Shown: positions 29,676 to 38,323 of the stretch, in pieces | How positions within the stretch are numbered: the stretch's first letter is position 1 | Layout of the letters: every line of letters begins with the position of its first letter | NCBI RefSeq assembly: GCF_900108045.1 | Contig: NZ_FNUK01000002.1 | Span: 1 to 64,000 of the forward strand | Reading direction: 5' to 3' | Length of the DNA stretch: 64,000 bases | Origin: Caloramator fervidus | Lineage (GTDB): Bacteria > Bacillota > Clostridia > Clostridiales > Caloramatoraceae | The notes under the pieces: generated by a model | Seen by the model: the letters and a program-made list of their open reading frames with translations, nothing else | Databases searched by the model: none | Told to the model about the DNA's origin: nothing | Program-made: the position numbers and the translations under genes

Positions 29676-30536
29676 ATGGATGGAGTATTAAATATTCTTA
29701 AACCACCTGGAATGACTTCACATGATGTTGTAGACTATATTAGGAAAATATTCAAAGTTAAAAAAGTTGGACATACAGGGACGTTAGATCCTGGAGCTGC
29801 AGGAGTATTACCTATATGTATAGGAAAAGCTACTAAAATAGTGGAATATTTGACTAATGATATTAAGGAATATATTTGTGAATTAACTTTAGGAAATGCT
29901 ACCGATACGTTTGATAAATATGGTAATTTTCTACACGAAGAAAAAGATTGTAGTTATATTACAGAAAATGATATAAAAAAAATAATTGGGTGTTTTTTAG
30001 GAGAAATTGAACAAATTCCTCCTAAATATTCAGCTATAAAAATTAATGGCAAAAGAGCATATGAACTGGCAAGACACGGTGTAGATATCGAAATTCCTAG
30101 TAGAAAGGTCTTTATATATGAAATTGAATTGATGCATTTTTCCTTACCTAAAGTCTTATTAAGAGTAGTATGTTCAAAAGGGACGTATATTAGAACACTA
30201 TGCAATGATATAGGAAATGCTTTAGGATGCAGTGGTTATATGAGTTTTTTGCTAAGAACTAGGGCAGGAAATTTTAAAATACAAGACTCAATTCCTTTAG
30301 ATATGTTAAGTAAAGATAATATAGATGAAATACTGGTAAAAATAGAAGATGCTTTAGATTTTCCTAATTTTTATGTAGAAAACAAATATAAAAAATTATT
30401 AATAAATGGTAATAGCATAAAAGTTAATAGATTTCATGATAAATCAAAAAGAGTTAAAATTTATTGTGACAAAATATTTGTAGGAATAGGTAGACTTGAA
30501 AAAACGTTTTTATATGTTGAAAAATTGTTAATTTAA
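29676..30536 (+). CDS. truB: tRNA pseudouridine(55) synthase TruB
   Basis: TruB makes Psi55 in the tRNA T-arm. The catalytic Asp is in GHTGTLDPGAAGVLPICIG. LTLGNATDTFDKYG, PPKYSAIKINGKRAYELAR and CSKGTYIRTLCNDIG are family motifs. Length is 286 residues. It follows nrnA by 4 bp and precedes ribF. Confidence 0.97.
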   Translation: MDGVLNILKPPGMTSHDVVDYIRKIFKVKKVGHTGTLDPGAAGVLPICIGKATKIVEYLTNDIKEYICELTLGNATDTFDKYGNFLHEEKDCSYITENDIKKIIGCFLGEIEQIPPKYSAIKINGKRAYELARHGVDIEIPSRKVFIYEIELMHFSLPKVLLRVVCSKGTYIRTLCNDIGNALGCSGYMSFLLRTRAGNFKIQDSIPLDMLSKDNIDEILVKIEDALDFPNFYVENKYKKLLINGNSIKVNRFHDKSKRVKIYCDKIFVGIGRLEKTFLYVEKLLI

Positions 30537-30547
30537 GGTGTTAAATT

Positions 30548-31468
30548 ATGATTGTTCTAAAAGGTTCTTTCGAACATTTAAAAATAATTGAAAAGTCATC
30601 AATAGCATTGGGAACGTTTGATGGGGTTCATTTAGGCCATCAAAGTATAATATCTCGAGCAGTTGAAGAGGCCCATAAAAGACATTTAAAAAGTGTAGTT
30701 TTTACTTTTACAGAACCTGTTTTTACTTACTTTAATCAAAGATCAAAAAATTATTTAATAACATCTGAAAATGTAAAGACAGAAATAATAAAAAATTTAA
30801 ATGTTGACTACTTAGTATATGTAGAATTAAATTATAAATTTTTATCTTTAAGTCCAGATGATTTTCTTAAATATCTTAAATCTAATTTTAATGTGCAAGT
30901 TATAGTTTGTGGTTTTAACTATACTTTTGGTAATAAAGCAGCTGGAGATGTAAATTTTTTAAAAGAAAATGCACAAAAGTATGGGATAGATTCAATAATA
31001 GTTGATGAAATAGAAGTTGACAAACAAAAAGTATCAAGTAGTATTATTCGACAATATTTAAGTAAAGGTAATGTTGAATTAGCTAATAACTTATTAGGAT
31101 ATAATTATTACTTAAAAGGTATAGTTACAAGGGGAAAGAGGTTAGCATCAAGATTAGGATTTGCAACTGCCAATATTTATATAGAAAAAAATTTATGTTT
31201 AAAGAATGGAGTATATTTAACAGTTACTAAGCTAGGTGAGAAATATTATCCTTCCATAAGTAATGTAGGATATAATCCTACATTTAATGAAGTTTTAAGA
31301 GTTTGCGAGACTCATATTTTAGATTTTAGTGAAGATATTTATAATAAAGACATAAAAGTTGAGTTTAAAAAATATTTAAGGAATGAAATTAAATTTAATA
31401 GTTTAGAAGAATTAAAAAGACAAATTAAAAATGATGTTAAAATAGCTAGAAATTATTTTAGGTTATGA
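30548..31468 (+). CDS. ribF: Bifunctional riboflavin kinase/FAD synthetase
   Basis: RibF phosphorylates riboflavin and adenylates FMN. The N-terminal FAD synthetase has GTFDGVHLGHQSII, GFNYTFG and SSSIIRQYLS. The C-terminal riboflavin kinase has GKRLASRLGFATANI and NGVYLT, and NVGYNPTF. Length is 306 residues. It completes the rbfA-nrnA-truB-ribF order. A promoter for rpsO begins 2 bp after its stop. Confidence 0.97.
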   Translation: MIVLKGSFEHLKIIEKSSIALGTFDGVHLGHQSIISRAVEEAHKRHLKSVVFTFTEPVFTYFNQRSKNYLITSENVKTEIIKNLNVDYLVYVELNYKFLSLSPDDFLKYLKSNFNVQVIVCGFNYTFGNKAAGDVNFLKENAQKYGIDSIIVDEIEVDKQKVSSSIIRQYLSKGNVELANNLLGYNYYLKGIVTRGKRLASRLGFATANIYIEKNLCLKNGVYLTVTKLGEKYYPSISNVGYNPTFNEVLRVCETHILDFSEDIYNKDIKVEFKKYLRNEIKFNSLEELKRQIKNDVKIARNYFRL

Positions 31469-31470
31469 TA

Positions 31471-31499
31471 TTTACATTTTACCAAACATTTGATAAAAT
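31471..31499 (+). promoter_or_regulatory. Promoter of rpsO
   Basis: TTTACA (31471-31476) and TAAAAT (31494-31499) are 17 bp apart, with a TG at the extended -10 position. Confidence 0.7.
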
Positions 31500-31511
31500 A
31501 TAGCTTGTAAC

Positions 31512-31556
31512 CTATGCTGGGTTTAGCGTAGCTCCGGCGCTTTCTCAGCATAAGGC
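31512..31556 (+). promoter_or_regulatory. Structured leader of rpsO (S15 autoregulation candidate)
   Basis: TATGCTG (31513-31519) pairs with CAGCATA (31546-31552), enclosing AGCG/CGCT (31525-31528 with 31538-31541) around GCTCCGG. The position, ending about 30 nt before the rpsO start, fits known S15 leader regulation in Firmicutes. Binding by S15 is inferred. Confidence 0.65.
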
Positions 31557-31583
31557 GATTATAAACAACATGGAGGTGTATTT

Positions 31584-31847
31584 ATGGATAAGGCAAGAAA
31601 GCAAGAAATCATTGCAAAATTCCAAAGACATGAAGGAGATACTGGTTCACCAGAAGTTCAAATTGCACTTTTAACTGAAAGAATTAATCATTTAACTGAG
31701 CATTTAAAAGTTCATAAAAAAGACCATCATTCAAGAAGAGGATTGTTGAAGATGGTTGGTCAAAGAAGAGGATTACTAAATTATCTTATGAAAAATGACA
31801 TTGAAAGATATAGAAGAATTATAGAAGAATTAGGAATTAGAAAATAA
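31584..31847 (+). CDS. rpsO: 30S ribosomal protein S15
   Basis: S15 is a primary 16S rRNA-binding protein of the 30S subunit. The 87-residue protein matches the family: [38 protein letters not shown] and [10 protein letters not shown]. It starts at ATG after TGGAGGTG, with its own promoter and leader. A terminator overlaps its stop, and pnp follows. Confidence 0.99.
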   Translation: MDKARKQEIIAKFQRHEGDTGSPEVQIALLTERINHLTEHLKVHKKDHHSRRGLLKMVGQRRGLLNYLMKNDIERYRRIIEELGIRK

Positions 31848-31875
31848 TAGAGCGGATTAACCGCTCTATTATTTT
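31848..31875 (+). terminator. Terminator between rpsO and pnp
   Basis: TAGAGCGG / CCGCTCTA 8-bp stem with a 5-nt loop and an ATTATTTT tail. The tail is short, so some read-through to pnp is likely. Confidence 0.75.
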
Positions 31876-31946
31876 AAATTATTGGAGTTATAAAAAATAA
31901 TTATTTAGTAAAAATAAAATTAAAAGAGATGAAAGGAGGTAAAAAA

Positions 31947-34061
31947 ATGCATCATGTTTATGAAAAAGAAGTGGCGGGAAGAAAATTTAAAGCAGATATA
32001 GGTAAATATGCATTGCTTTCTAATGGGGCTGTTATGTTAAGTTATGGAGATACAGTTATTTTAGCTACTGCTAATGCGTCTCCTGAACCTAAAGAAGGGA
32101 TTGATTTTTTCCCGTTAAGTGTAGATTACGAAGAAAGGTTATATGCTGTAGGGAAAATTCCAGGTGGTTTTATCAAAAGAGAAGGTAAACCTACTGAAAA
32201 AGCGATATTATCTGCAAGAGCAATAGATAGGCCAATAAGACCTCTCTTTCCTAAAGGTTATCGAAATGATGTTCAAATTATTTGTACTGTTTTATCTGTT
32301 GATCCAGATAATCCACCTGAAGTTGTTGCCATGAATGCAGCATCTTTGGCATTATGTTTATCAGATATACCTTTTGAAGGACCTGTGTCTTCAGTATTAA
32401 TAGGTAGAGTAGATGGTAAACTTATAGTAAACCCTACAGCAGAACAAAGAGAAAAAAGTGACTTACATCTTATAGTTTCAGCTACCAAAGAAAGAGTCAT
32501 GATGATTGAAGCTGGAGCTAAAGAAGTTCCAGAGGAAGATATGATTGAAGCTATAATGTTTGGTTTTAAGGCATGTCAGGAAATAAATGATTTTCAAATT
32601 GAAATTACTAGTCAAGTAGGAAAACCAAAAGTAATACCAAAGTTATATCAGGTTCCAGAAGATATAGAAAATGCTGTTAGGGAATATGCAACCGACAAGT
32701 TATGGGAGGCTATGCAATACACTGATAGACTTGAAAGGCAAGAACACGTTGATAAAGTTAAACAAGAAGTATTTGAGCATTTTGCAGAAATATTCCCAGA
32801 ATGCGAAAAAGATATAGATGATGTAATGTATAGAATAATGAAAGAGCATGTAAGGAAAATGATTTTAGAAGAAAAAAGAAGACCTGATGGAAGAAAATTT
32901 GATGAAATAAGGCCTTTATATTGTGATGTAGGAATTTTACCTAGAACACATGGTTCTGGGTTATTCCAAAGAGGACAAACACAGGTATTAACAGTAGCAA
33001 CTTTAGGTGCTTTAGGTGATGTTCAAATACTTGATGGAATTGGAGATGAAGAATTTAAAAGGTATATGCACCATTATAATTTTCCACCATATTCAACAGG
33101 AGAAGTAAAATTTTTAAGAGGACCTGGAAGACGTGAAATAGGTCATGGTGCGTTAGCAGAGAGAGCTCTTGAACCTGTTATTCCAAGCGAAGATGAATTT
33201 CCTTATACTATAAGGTTAGTATCAGAGGTATTAAGTTCCAATGGTTCAACTTCTCAAGCTAGTGTTTGTGGTAGCACATTAGCTTTAATGGATGCAGGAG
33301 TCCCAATTAAAAGGCCAGTAGCTGGTATAGCAATTGGACTTGTTACTAGTGAAGACTTATCTCAAGCAGAAATACTAACTGATATTCAAGGCATAGAAGA
33401 TTTTTTTGGAGATATGGATTTTAAGGTAGCTGGAACAGAAAAAGGAATAACTGCTATTCAAGTAGATACAAAAATAAAGGGTCTTCCTGAAGATATCATT
33501 AGAAAGGCGATTTATCAAGCAAGAAAAGCTAGATTAGAAATTTTAAAGGTAATGTTAGAACGAATTCCTGAACCAAGAAAAGAATTGTCAAAATATGCTC
33601 CAAGAATCATTAGTATGGTAATAGATCCAGAAAAGATAAGGGATGTTATAGGACCTGGGGGGAAAACTATAAATAAAATTATTTCAGAAACAGGAGTAAA
33701 AATAGATATAGAAGAAGATGGCCGCTTATACATAAGCTGCCCAGATCCAGAAAAAGGAAAAATTGCACAAAAAATGATAGAAGGTATTACAAGGGACATA
33801 CAGGTTGGAGAAGTTTATTTAGGACGAGTTAATAGAATTACTCCTTTTGGAGCTTTTGTTGAAATTCTACCAGGTAAAGAAGGATTATGTCATATATCTA
33901 AATTATCTCATGAAAGAATTAGCAAGGTAGAAGATGTTGTTAATGTAGGAGATGAAATATTGGTTAAAGTTACTGAGATAGATAGTTTAGGAAGAATTAA
34001 TTTATCAAGGAAAGATGCTATTCCAAAACCTGATGAACAACCTAATAAAGATAATAAATAA
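31947..34061 (+). CDS. pnp: Polyribonucleotide nucleotidyltransferase (PNPase)
   Basis: PNPase degrades RNA phosphorolytically from the 3' end. It has two RNase PH domains ([39 protein letters not shown]), a helical linker, and KH ([16 protein letters not shown]) and S1 ([22 protein letters not shown]) domains. The length from ATG 31947 is 704 residues. The upstream ATG at 31929 precedes the AAAGGAGGT ribosome site and was rejected. Confidence 0.98.
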   Translation: MHHVYEKEVAGRKFKADIGKYALLSNGAVMLSYGDTVILATANASPEPKEGIDFFPLSVDYEERLYAVGKIPGGFIKREGKPTEKAILSARAIDRPIRPLFPKGYRNDVQIICTVLSVDPDNPPEVVAMNAASLALCLSDIPFEGPVSSVLIGRVDGKLIVNPTAEQREKSDLHLIVSATKERVMMIEAGAKEVPEEDMIEAIMFGFKACQEINDFQIEITSQVGKPKVIPKLYQVPEDIENAVREYATDKLWEAMQYTDRLERQEHVDKVKQEVFEHFAEIFPECEKDIDDVMYRIMKEHVRKMILEEKRRPDGRKFDEIRPLYCDVGILPRTHGSGLFQRGQTQVLTVATLGALGDVQILDGIGDEEFKRYMHHYNFPPYSTGEVKFLRGPGRREIGHGALAERALEPVIPSEDEFPYTIRLVSEVLSSNGSTSQASVCGSTLALMDAGVPIKRPVAGIAIGLVTSEDLSQAEILTDIQGIEDFFGDMDFKVAGTEKGITAIQVDTKIKGLPEDIIRKAIYQARKARLEILKVMLERIPEPRKELSKYAPRIISMVIDPEKIRDVIGPGGKTINKIISETGVKIDIEEDGRLYISCPDPEKGKIAQKMIEGITRDIQVGEVYLGRVNRITPFGAFVEILPGKEGLCHISKLSHERISKVEDVVNVGDEILVKVTEIDSLGRINLSRKDAIPKPDEQPNKDNK

Positions 34062-34087
34062 AAAAGGGCTTTTTATAAGCCTTTTTT
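34062..34087 (+). terminator. Intrinsic terminator after pnp
   Basis: An AAAAGGGCTT/AAGCCTTTTTT-type hairpin with a long T-run (TTTTTTGATTTTTTG). Confidence 0.88.
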
Positions 34088-34177
34088 GATTTTTTGTAGC
34101 ATATGTTTATTGAATAAATTTATTTTATTGATTATAATAATCATTGCTTAAATTTTTTATATGGGAGAGAAATGAAC

Positions 34178-35467
34178 ATGCTAAAGAAACTAACTTTAAA
34201 AAATGGGATAAGAGTTGTTTATGAGAAAATACCTTACGTAAATTCTATTACTATAGGAATTTGGGTTGGAAGTGGCTCAAGACTTGAAAATAAAAACAAT
34301 AATGGTGTTTCGCATTTTATTGAGCATATGATGTTTAAAGGAACACAAAATAGAACTGCTAAAAGAATTGCAGAAGAAATAGAAGAGCTAGGAGGTCAGA
34401 TAAATGCGTTTACTGGTAAAGAGGCAACTTGTTATTATGTAAAGTTGTTAGATGAACATTATGAAACAGGAATAGAAGTTTTAAGTGATATGATTCTTAA
34501 TCCTAAATTTTCATCGGAGGATATTGAAAAAGAAAAAGGAGTTATAATAGAAGAAATAAATATGTATGAAGATTCTCCCGAAGATTTAGTATTTGATTTA
34601 TTATCTATGGCAACTTGGGGAAATGATTCATTAGCTTTACCTATTTTAGGTTATGAAAATACTGTTAAGAGTATCAGTAGGGAAGTTATTTTGGATTATT
34701 ATAATAAAACTTATAACCCTTCTAATATAGTTATTTCATTTACTGGAAATTTTGATGAAGATAAAATATTAGAATTGATATGCGAAAAATTTGAGACTTG
34801 GAATTCTGTTAATAATATTCAGATAGAATATTCATATCCTAATATAAATAATGAAATAAAAGTTAAAAATAAAGATATAGAACAAGTTCATGTTGCTTTA
34901 ACATTAGAAGGTATAGAACTTGGAAATGATAAATTATATACTTTATTAGCTATAAATAATTATTTTGGAGGAGGTACTAGCTCAAGATTATTTCAAAAGT
35001 TAAGGGAAGAGTATGGATATGTTTATACAATATATTCTTTTACATCTGCTTATAAAAATAAGGGCATGTTTAATATTCAATTTGCTTTGAATAAAGCTTA
35101 TTTAGAAAAGTCTCTTGTGTTAATTACACATGAAATAGTAGATATTTTAAAGAATAAGATGTCTGATGTACAGATAACAAAAGCAAAAGAACAACTTAAG
35201 GGGAGTTATATATTAGGATTAGAAAGCGTATCTAGTAGAATGTTTAGTATAGGTAAATCAGAATTGATGTTAAATAAAGTTTTTGAGCCTAAAGAAGTTC
35301 TAAATAAAATAGAGTCTATAACTAAAGATGAATTTTATGAAGTTATAGATCTTGTATTTAAAAATGGATTTTTATCTGCAGCATTAGTAGGTAGAGATTT
35401 AAATGAAGAAAAAATAAAAAATTTGATAGGTGATTGCAATGAAATTATACATAAAACGATTGGATAA
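34178..35467 (+). CDS. M16 family zinc peptidase (YmxG/PqqL-like)
   Basis: This is a mitochondrial-processing-peptidase-like protease of about 429 residues. The inverted zinc motif HFIEH lies near residue 47 and the downstream glutamates fit EEINMYED. The C-terminal R/Y pair site of M16 appears as [25 protein letters not shown]. It is probably cytoplasmic. It lies after pnp and before dut, the common Firmicutes order. ATG 34178 has 8-nt spacing to GGGAGAG. ATG 34172 is also possible. Confidence 0.93.
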   Translation: MLKKLTLKNGIRVVYEKIPYVNSITIGIWVGSGSRLENKNNNGVSHFIEHMMFKGTQNRTAKRIAEEIEELGGQINAFTGKEATCYYVKLLDEHYETGIEVLSDMILNPKFSSEDIEKEKGVIIEEINMYEDSPEDLVFDLLSMATWGNDSLALPILGYENTVKSISREVILDYYNKTYNPSNIVISFTGNFDEDKILELICEKFETWNSVNNIQIEYSYPNINNEIKVKNKDIEQVHVALTLEGIELGNDKLYTLLAINNYFGGGTSSRLFQKLREEYGYVYTIYSFTSAYKNKGMFNIQFALNKAYLEKSLVLITHEIVDILKNKMSDVQITKAKEQLKGSYILGLESVSSRMFSIGKSELMLNKVFEPKEVLNKIESITKDEFYEVIDLVFKNGFLSAALVGRDLNEEKIKNLIGDCNEIIHKTIG

Positions 35468-35879
35468 TGCTAAAGATTTACCATTACCTCGATATATGAC
35501 TCAAGGTTCAGCAGGCATTGATTTGTATGCAAATGTATCAGAAGAAGTAACATTAAATCCTAATGAAATAAAACTTATACCCACAGGGATTGCGATTTCT
35601 TTGCCTAAAGGATATGAAGCTCAAATAAGACCAAGGAGTGGATTGGCTTTAAAGCATGGTATATCTCTTGTAAATACTCCTGGAACTATAGATAGTGATT
35701 ATAGAGGTGAAATAGGTGTTATTATGATTAATTTTGGTAATAAGCCTTTTATTATAAAAAGAGGAGATAGGATAGCACAAATGATCATAAACAAGGTTGA
35801 GATTCCTGAAATAATTGAAGTTGAAGAGTTGGATAACACTGAGAGGGGAGAAGGTGGCTTTGGATCGACAGGTCTATAA
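35439..35879 (+). CDS. dut: dUTP diphosphatase
   Basis: Dut hydrolyses dUTP to dUMP, keeping uracil out of DNA. The 146-residue trimeric-type enzyme shows all five motifs: [38 protein letters not shown] and [11 protein letters not shown]. It overlaps the end of the M16 gene by 29 bp. The start at ATG 35439 follows AGGTGATT. Confidence 0.97.
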   Translation: MKLYIKRLDNAKDLPLPRYMTQGSAGIDLYANVSEEVTLNPNEIKLIPTGIAISLPKGYEAQIRPRSGLALKHGISLVNTPGTIDSDYRGEIGVIMINFGNKPFIIKRGDRIAQMIINKVEIPEIIEVEELDNTERGEGGFGSTGL

Positions 35880-35919
35880 GCCGTTTTTTTTTAATATAAT
35901 ATTCTAAGGGGGTGAAAAT

Positions 35920-36165
35920 ATGGGGGTTAGGTTAAGTGAAATAGTGGATCTTGAAATAGTCAATATTTATGATGGATATAAGTATGGATACTTAGGAGAT
36001 AGTGATTTTTTATTTGATAGGAAAACTGGGGAAATAATTAAATTATTGGTTATAGATGATAGTGATAGGTTTATATTTTTCAAAAATAAAGATTACATAG
36101 AAATACCTTGGAATAGTAAAATAAAAATTGGAGAAAAAACTTTGATTATTGATTTTAAAAAATAA
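35920..36165 (+). CDS. YlmC/YmxH family PRC-barrel protein
   Basis: This is an 81-residue protein similar to the YlmC/YmxH sporulation-associated family, mostly one PRC-barrel-like domain: VRLSEIVDLEIVNIYDG, GYLGDSDFLFD, and IPWNSKIKIGEKTLIID. Its biochemical role is unknown. It starts after AAGGGGGTGA. It is 40 bp after dut. A TATAAT box (36195-36200) follows it before dapG. Confidence 0.85.
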   Translation: MGVRLSEIVDLEIVNIYDGYKYGYLGDSDFLFDRKTGEIIKLLVIDDSDRFIFFKNKDYIEIPWNSKIKIGEKTLIIDFKK

Positions 36166-36239
36166 TTTTTATCACATTTCCCCTTAAAAAGTTGTATAAT
36201 ATATTATGGATTTAGTCATATGATTAAGGGGGAATGTTA

Positions 36240-37421
36240 ATGAAAATAATCGTTCAAAAATTCGGAGGAACATCTGTAGCAACTCAACAAAGAAGAGAAA
36301 TGGTAGCTGATAGAATCATAGAAGCTATAGATAGAGGTTATAAACCTGTAGTCGTAGTATCAGCAATTGGTAGAAAAGGAGATCCATATGCAACAGATAC
36401 GTTATTGTCTTTAATAAATAATGATAATTGTAGCGTTAGTAAAAGAGAAGTTGACTTACTTTTATGTTGTGGAGAAATTATTTCAGCAGTGGTAATGGCA
36501 GAAACTCTTGAAAAAAGAGGTTTTAAAGTAAGGGTATTAACAGGAGGGCAAGCAGGGATAATAACTAATGATGAATTTGGTAATGCTGAAGTTTTAAAAG
36601 TTGATACCAAAAGAATTATGGAGGTTTTATATGCAGGATTTATTCCGATTGTAACAGGCTTTCAGGGGATTACTCAAGATGGAGATTTTACTACTTTAGG
36701 CAGGGGAGGAAGTGATGTAACAGGAGCAATTTTAGGAGAAGCTTTAAAAGCAGAATTTATTGAAATTTATACAGACGTAGATGGAATTATGACTGCAGAT
36801 CCTAGAATTGTTCCTGATGCTAAAGTTATAAATAGGATAAGTTATAGTGAGGTTTTTCAGTTTGCAGATCAGGGTGCTAAGGTAATACATCCTAAAGCTG
36901 TTGAATATGCTATGCGAGGAAATATTCCTTTGTATATTAAGAATACATTGTCCAGTGCTCCAGGAACAATAATAACATCTTCAAGAGAAATAAAAAATAA
37001 AATAATTACTGGTATAACTCATATGGCTTATAGATCGCAAATCAGTATATTTTATGATGGAGAAGATAACAATGATATTTTTGATATTTTAGCGCAAAAT
37101 AAAATAAGTATAGATTTGATAAATGTTTTTCCAAATTATAAAGTATTTACTATTGACTCTAAAGATGTACCAAAAGTTGAAGAAATTTTGAAATCGTTAA
37201 ATCTTCGTTTTAATATTATTAATAATTGTAGCAAAATTGCAGTTATAGGAAATGGTATGAAAGGTGTTCCAGGTGTTATGGCAAAAATATTAAAAACTTT
37301 AAATGAAAATGGAATAAAAGTTTTACAAACAGCAGATTCCCATTCAACTATATGGTGTCTTGTGAAAGAAGAAGATACTATAAAGGCTATTAATTTATTA
37401 CACAAAGCTTTTGAATTATAA
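36240..37421 (+). CDS. dapG: Aspartate kinase (DapG-type)
   Basis: Aspartate kinase phosphorylates aspartate, the first step to diaminopimelate, lysine, methionine and threonine. The 393-residue protein has IVQKFGGTSVATQQRR, the kinase core TTLGRGGSDVTGA and EIYTDVDGIMTADPR, and two C-terminal ACT domains for allosteric control. It lies near a sporulation-type gene and may serve DAP/dipicolinate supply. ATG 36240 is 7 nt from AAGGGGG, while ATG 36234 is only 1-2 nt away. There is no lysine riboswitch in the short gap. Confidence 0.95.
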   Translation: MKIIVQKFGGTSVATQQRREMVADRIIEAIDRGYKPVVVVSAIGRKGDPYATDTLLSLINNDNCSVSKREVDLLLCCGEIISAVVMAETLEKRGFKVRVLTGGQAGIITNDEFGNAEVLKVDTKRIMEVLYAGFIPIVTGFQGITQDGDFTTLGRGGSDVTGAILGEALKAEFIEIYTDVDGIMTADPRIVPDAKVINRISYSEVFQFADQGAKVIHPKAVEYAMRGNIPLYIKNTLSSAPGTIITSSREIKNKIITGITHMAYRSQISIFYDGEDNNDIFDILAQNKISIDLINVFPNYKVFTIDSKDVPKVEEILKSLNLRFNIINNCSKIAVIGNGMKGVPGVMAKILKTLNENGIKVLQTADSHSTIWCLVKEEDTIKAINLLHKAFEL

Positions 37422-37480
37422 TACGAAAGGCCTTACCCTTTAAAAGGATAAGGCCTTTTGTATTATATATTTTTTTTTGG
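37420..37480 (+). terminator. Intrinsic terminator after dapG
   Basis: A long 16-bp stem (37420-37435 with 37449-37464, one G-U pair) is followed by an AT-rich tail with nine T. Confidence 0.93.
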
Positions 37481-37509
37481 AAAAAATATTAAAATGAGAG
37501 GTGATTGAT

Positions 37510-38226
37510 GTGTGTTCTAAAAAAGTTAAAAATCAAGCATTAAAATTAAATTATAAAGAAGTTGATGAAAAAAACGAAAAATTAGAAAACTTAAAAGAAA
37601 TAGGAAATATAAATATTCCTGATGTAACATCTGAAATTTTTACTATTACGATAATAGGGCAAATTGAAGGTCACACAGTATTACCACCACAAACTAAAGC
37701 AACAAAATATGAACACCTTTTACCACAGTTAGTCTCTATTGAAGAAAATCCAAATATTAAAGGTGTTTTAGTTATCTTAAATACGGTTGGTGGTGATGTA
37801 GAAGCAGGGTTAGCTATTGCTGAAATGATTAATAGTTTATCTAAACCTACGGTATCCCTAGTAATAGGTGGAGGACATAGTATAGGTGTTCCTCTTGCTG
37901 TTGCTACAAATTATTCTTTTATATCTCCTACGGCAACTATGACTATTCATCCTATTAGAATGAATGGTTTAGTTATAGGTGTTCCACAAACTTTTGAATA
38001 TTTTAGCAAGATGCAAGATAGAATATTAAGTTTTATAGTTAGAAACTCAAAAATTACAAAGGAAAGGCTTATGGAAATGATGCTTCAGACTGATGAACTT
38101 TTAAATGATACAGGAACCATTTTAATTGGCAAACAAGCAGTAGAGGAAGGGTTAATTGATGAAGTAGGAGGAATTAGTCAAGCAATAAAAAAATTAAGAG
38201 AAATGATAAATCAAAGGCAAATATGA
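37510..38226 (+). CDS. TepA/Clp-fold serine protease-like protein
   Basis: This is a 238-residue ClpP/SppA-fold protein of the TepA (YmfB) group. The putative nucleophile Ser is in GGGHSIGVPLA. NTVGGDVEAGLAIAEMI supplies the oxyanion region and ATMTIHPIRMNGL the histidine region. Members are proposed to act in protein export or spore-protein handling. The in-frame GTG at 37501 overlaps GAGAGGTG, so GTG 37510 (7-nt spacing) is used. It precedes ftsK. Confidence 0.88.
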   Translation: MCSKKVKNQALKLNYKEVDEKNEKLENLKEIGNINIPDVTSEIFTITIIGQIEGHTVLPPQTKATKYEHLLPQLVSIEENPNIKGVLVILNTVGGDVEAGLAIAEMINSLSKPTVSLVIGGGHSIGVPLAVATNYSFISPTATMTIHPIRMNGLVIGVPQTFEYFSKMQDRILSFIVRNSKITKERLMEMMLQTDELLNDTGTILIGKQAVEEGLIDEVGGISQAIKKLREMINQRQI

Positions 38227-38252
38227 GTGCCTTTGATTTATTTATTTTTTTG
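38207..38252 (+). terminator. Intrinsic terminator after tepA
   Basis: The 13-bp stem TAAATCAAAGGCA / TGCCTTTGATTTA is followed by TTTATTTTTTT. The stop codon lies in the loop. Confidence 0.9.
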
Positions 38253-38261
38253 TGATATAAT
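38233..38261 (+). promoter_or_regulatory. SigA-type promoter of ftsK
   Basis: TTGATT (38233-38238), a 17-bp spacer, and TATAAT (38256-38261) preceded by TGA (extended -10). It overlaps the tepA terminator. Confidence 0.72.
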
Positions 38262-38323
38262 TTTTAATACTTTTTGAAGGAAAAGTTTATGTTTTTATAT
38301 AATTTAATATAGGAGGTGATAAC

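Noticed and set aside
36166-36239. Lysine riboswitch before the aspartate kinase
   Set aside because: The gap is only 74 bp with a promoter-like box, too short for the lysine riboswitch.
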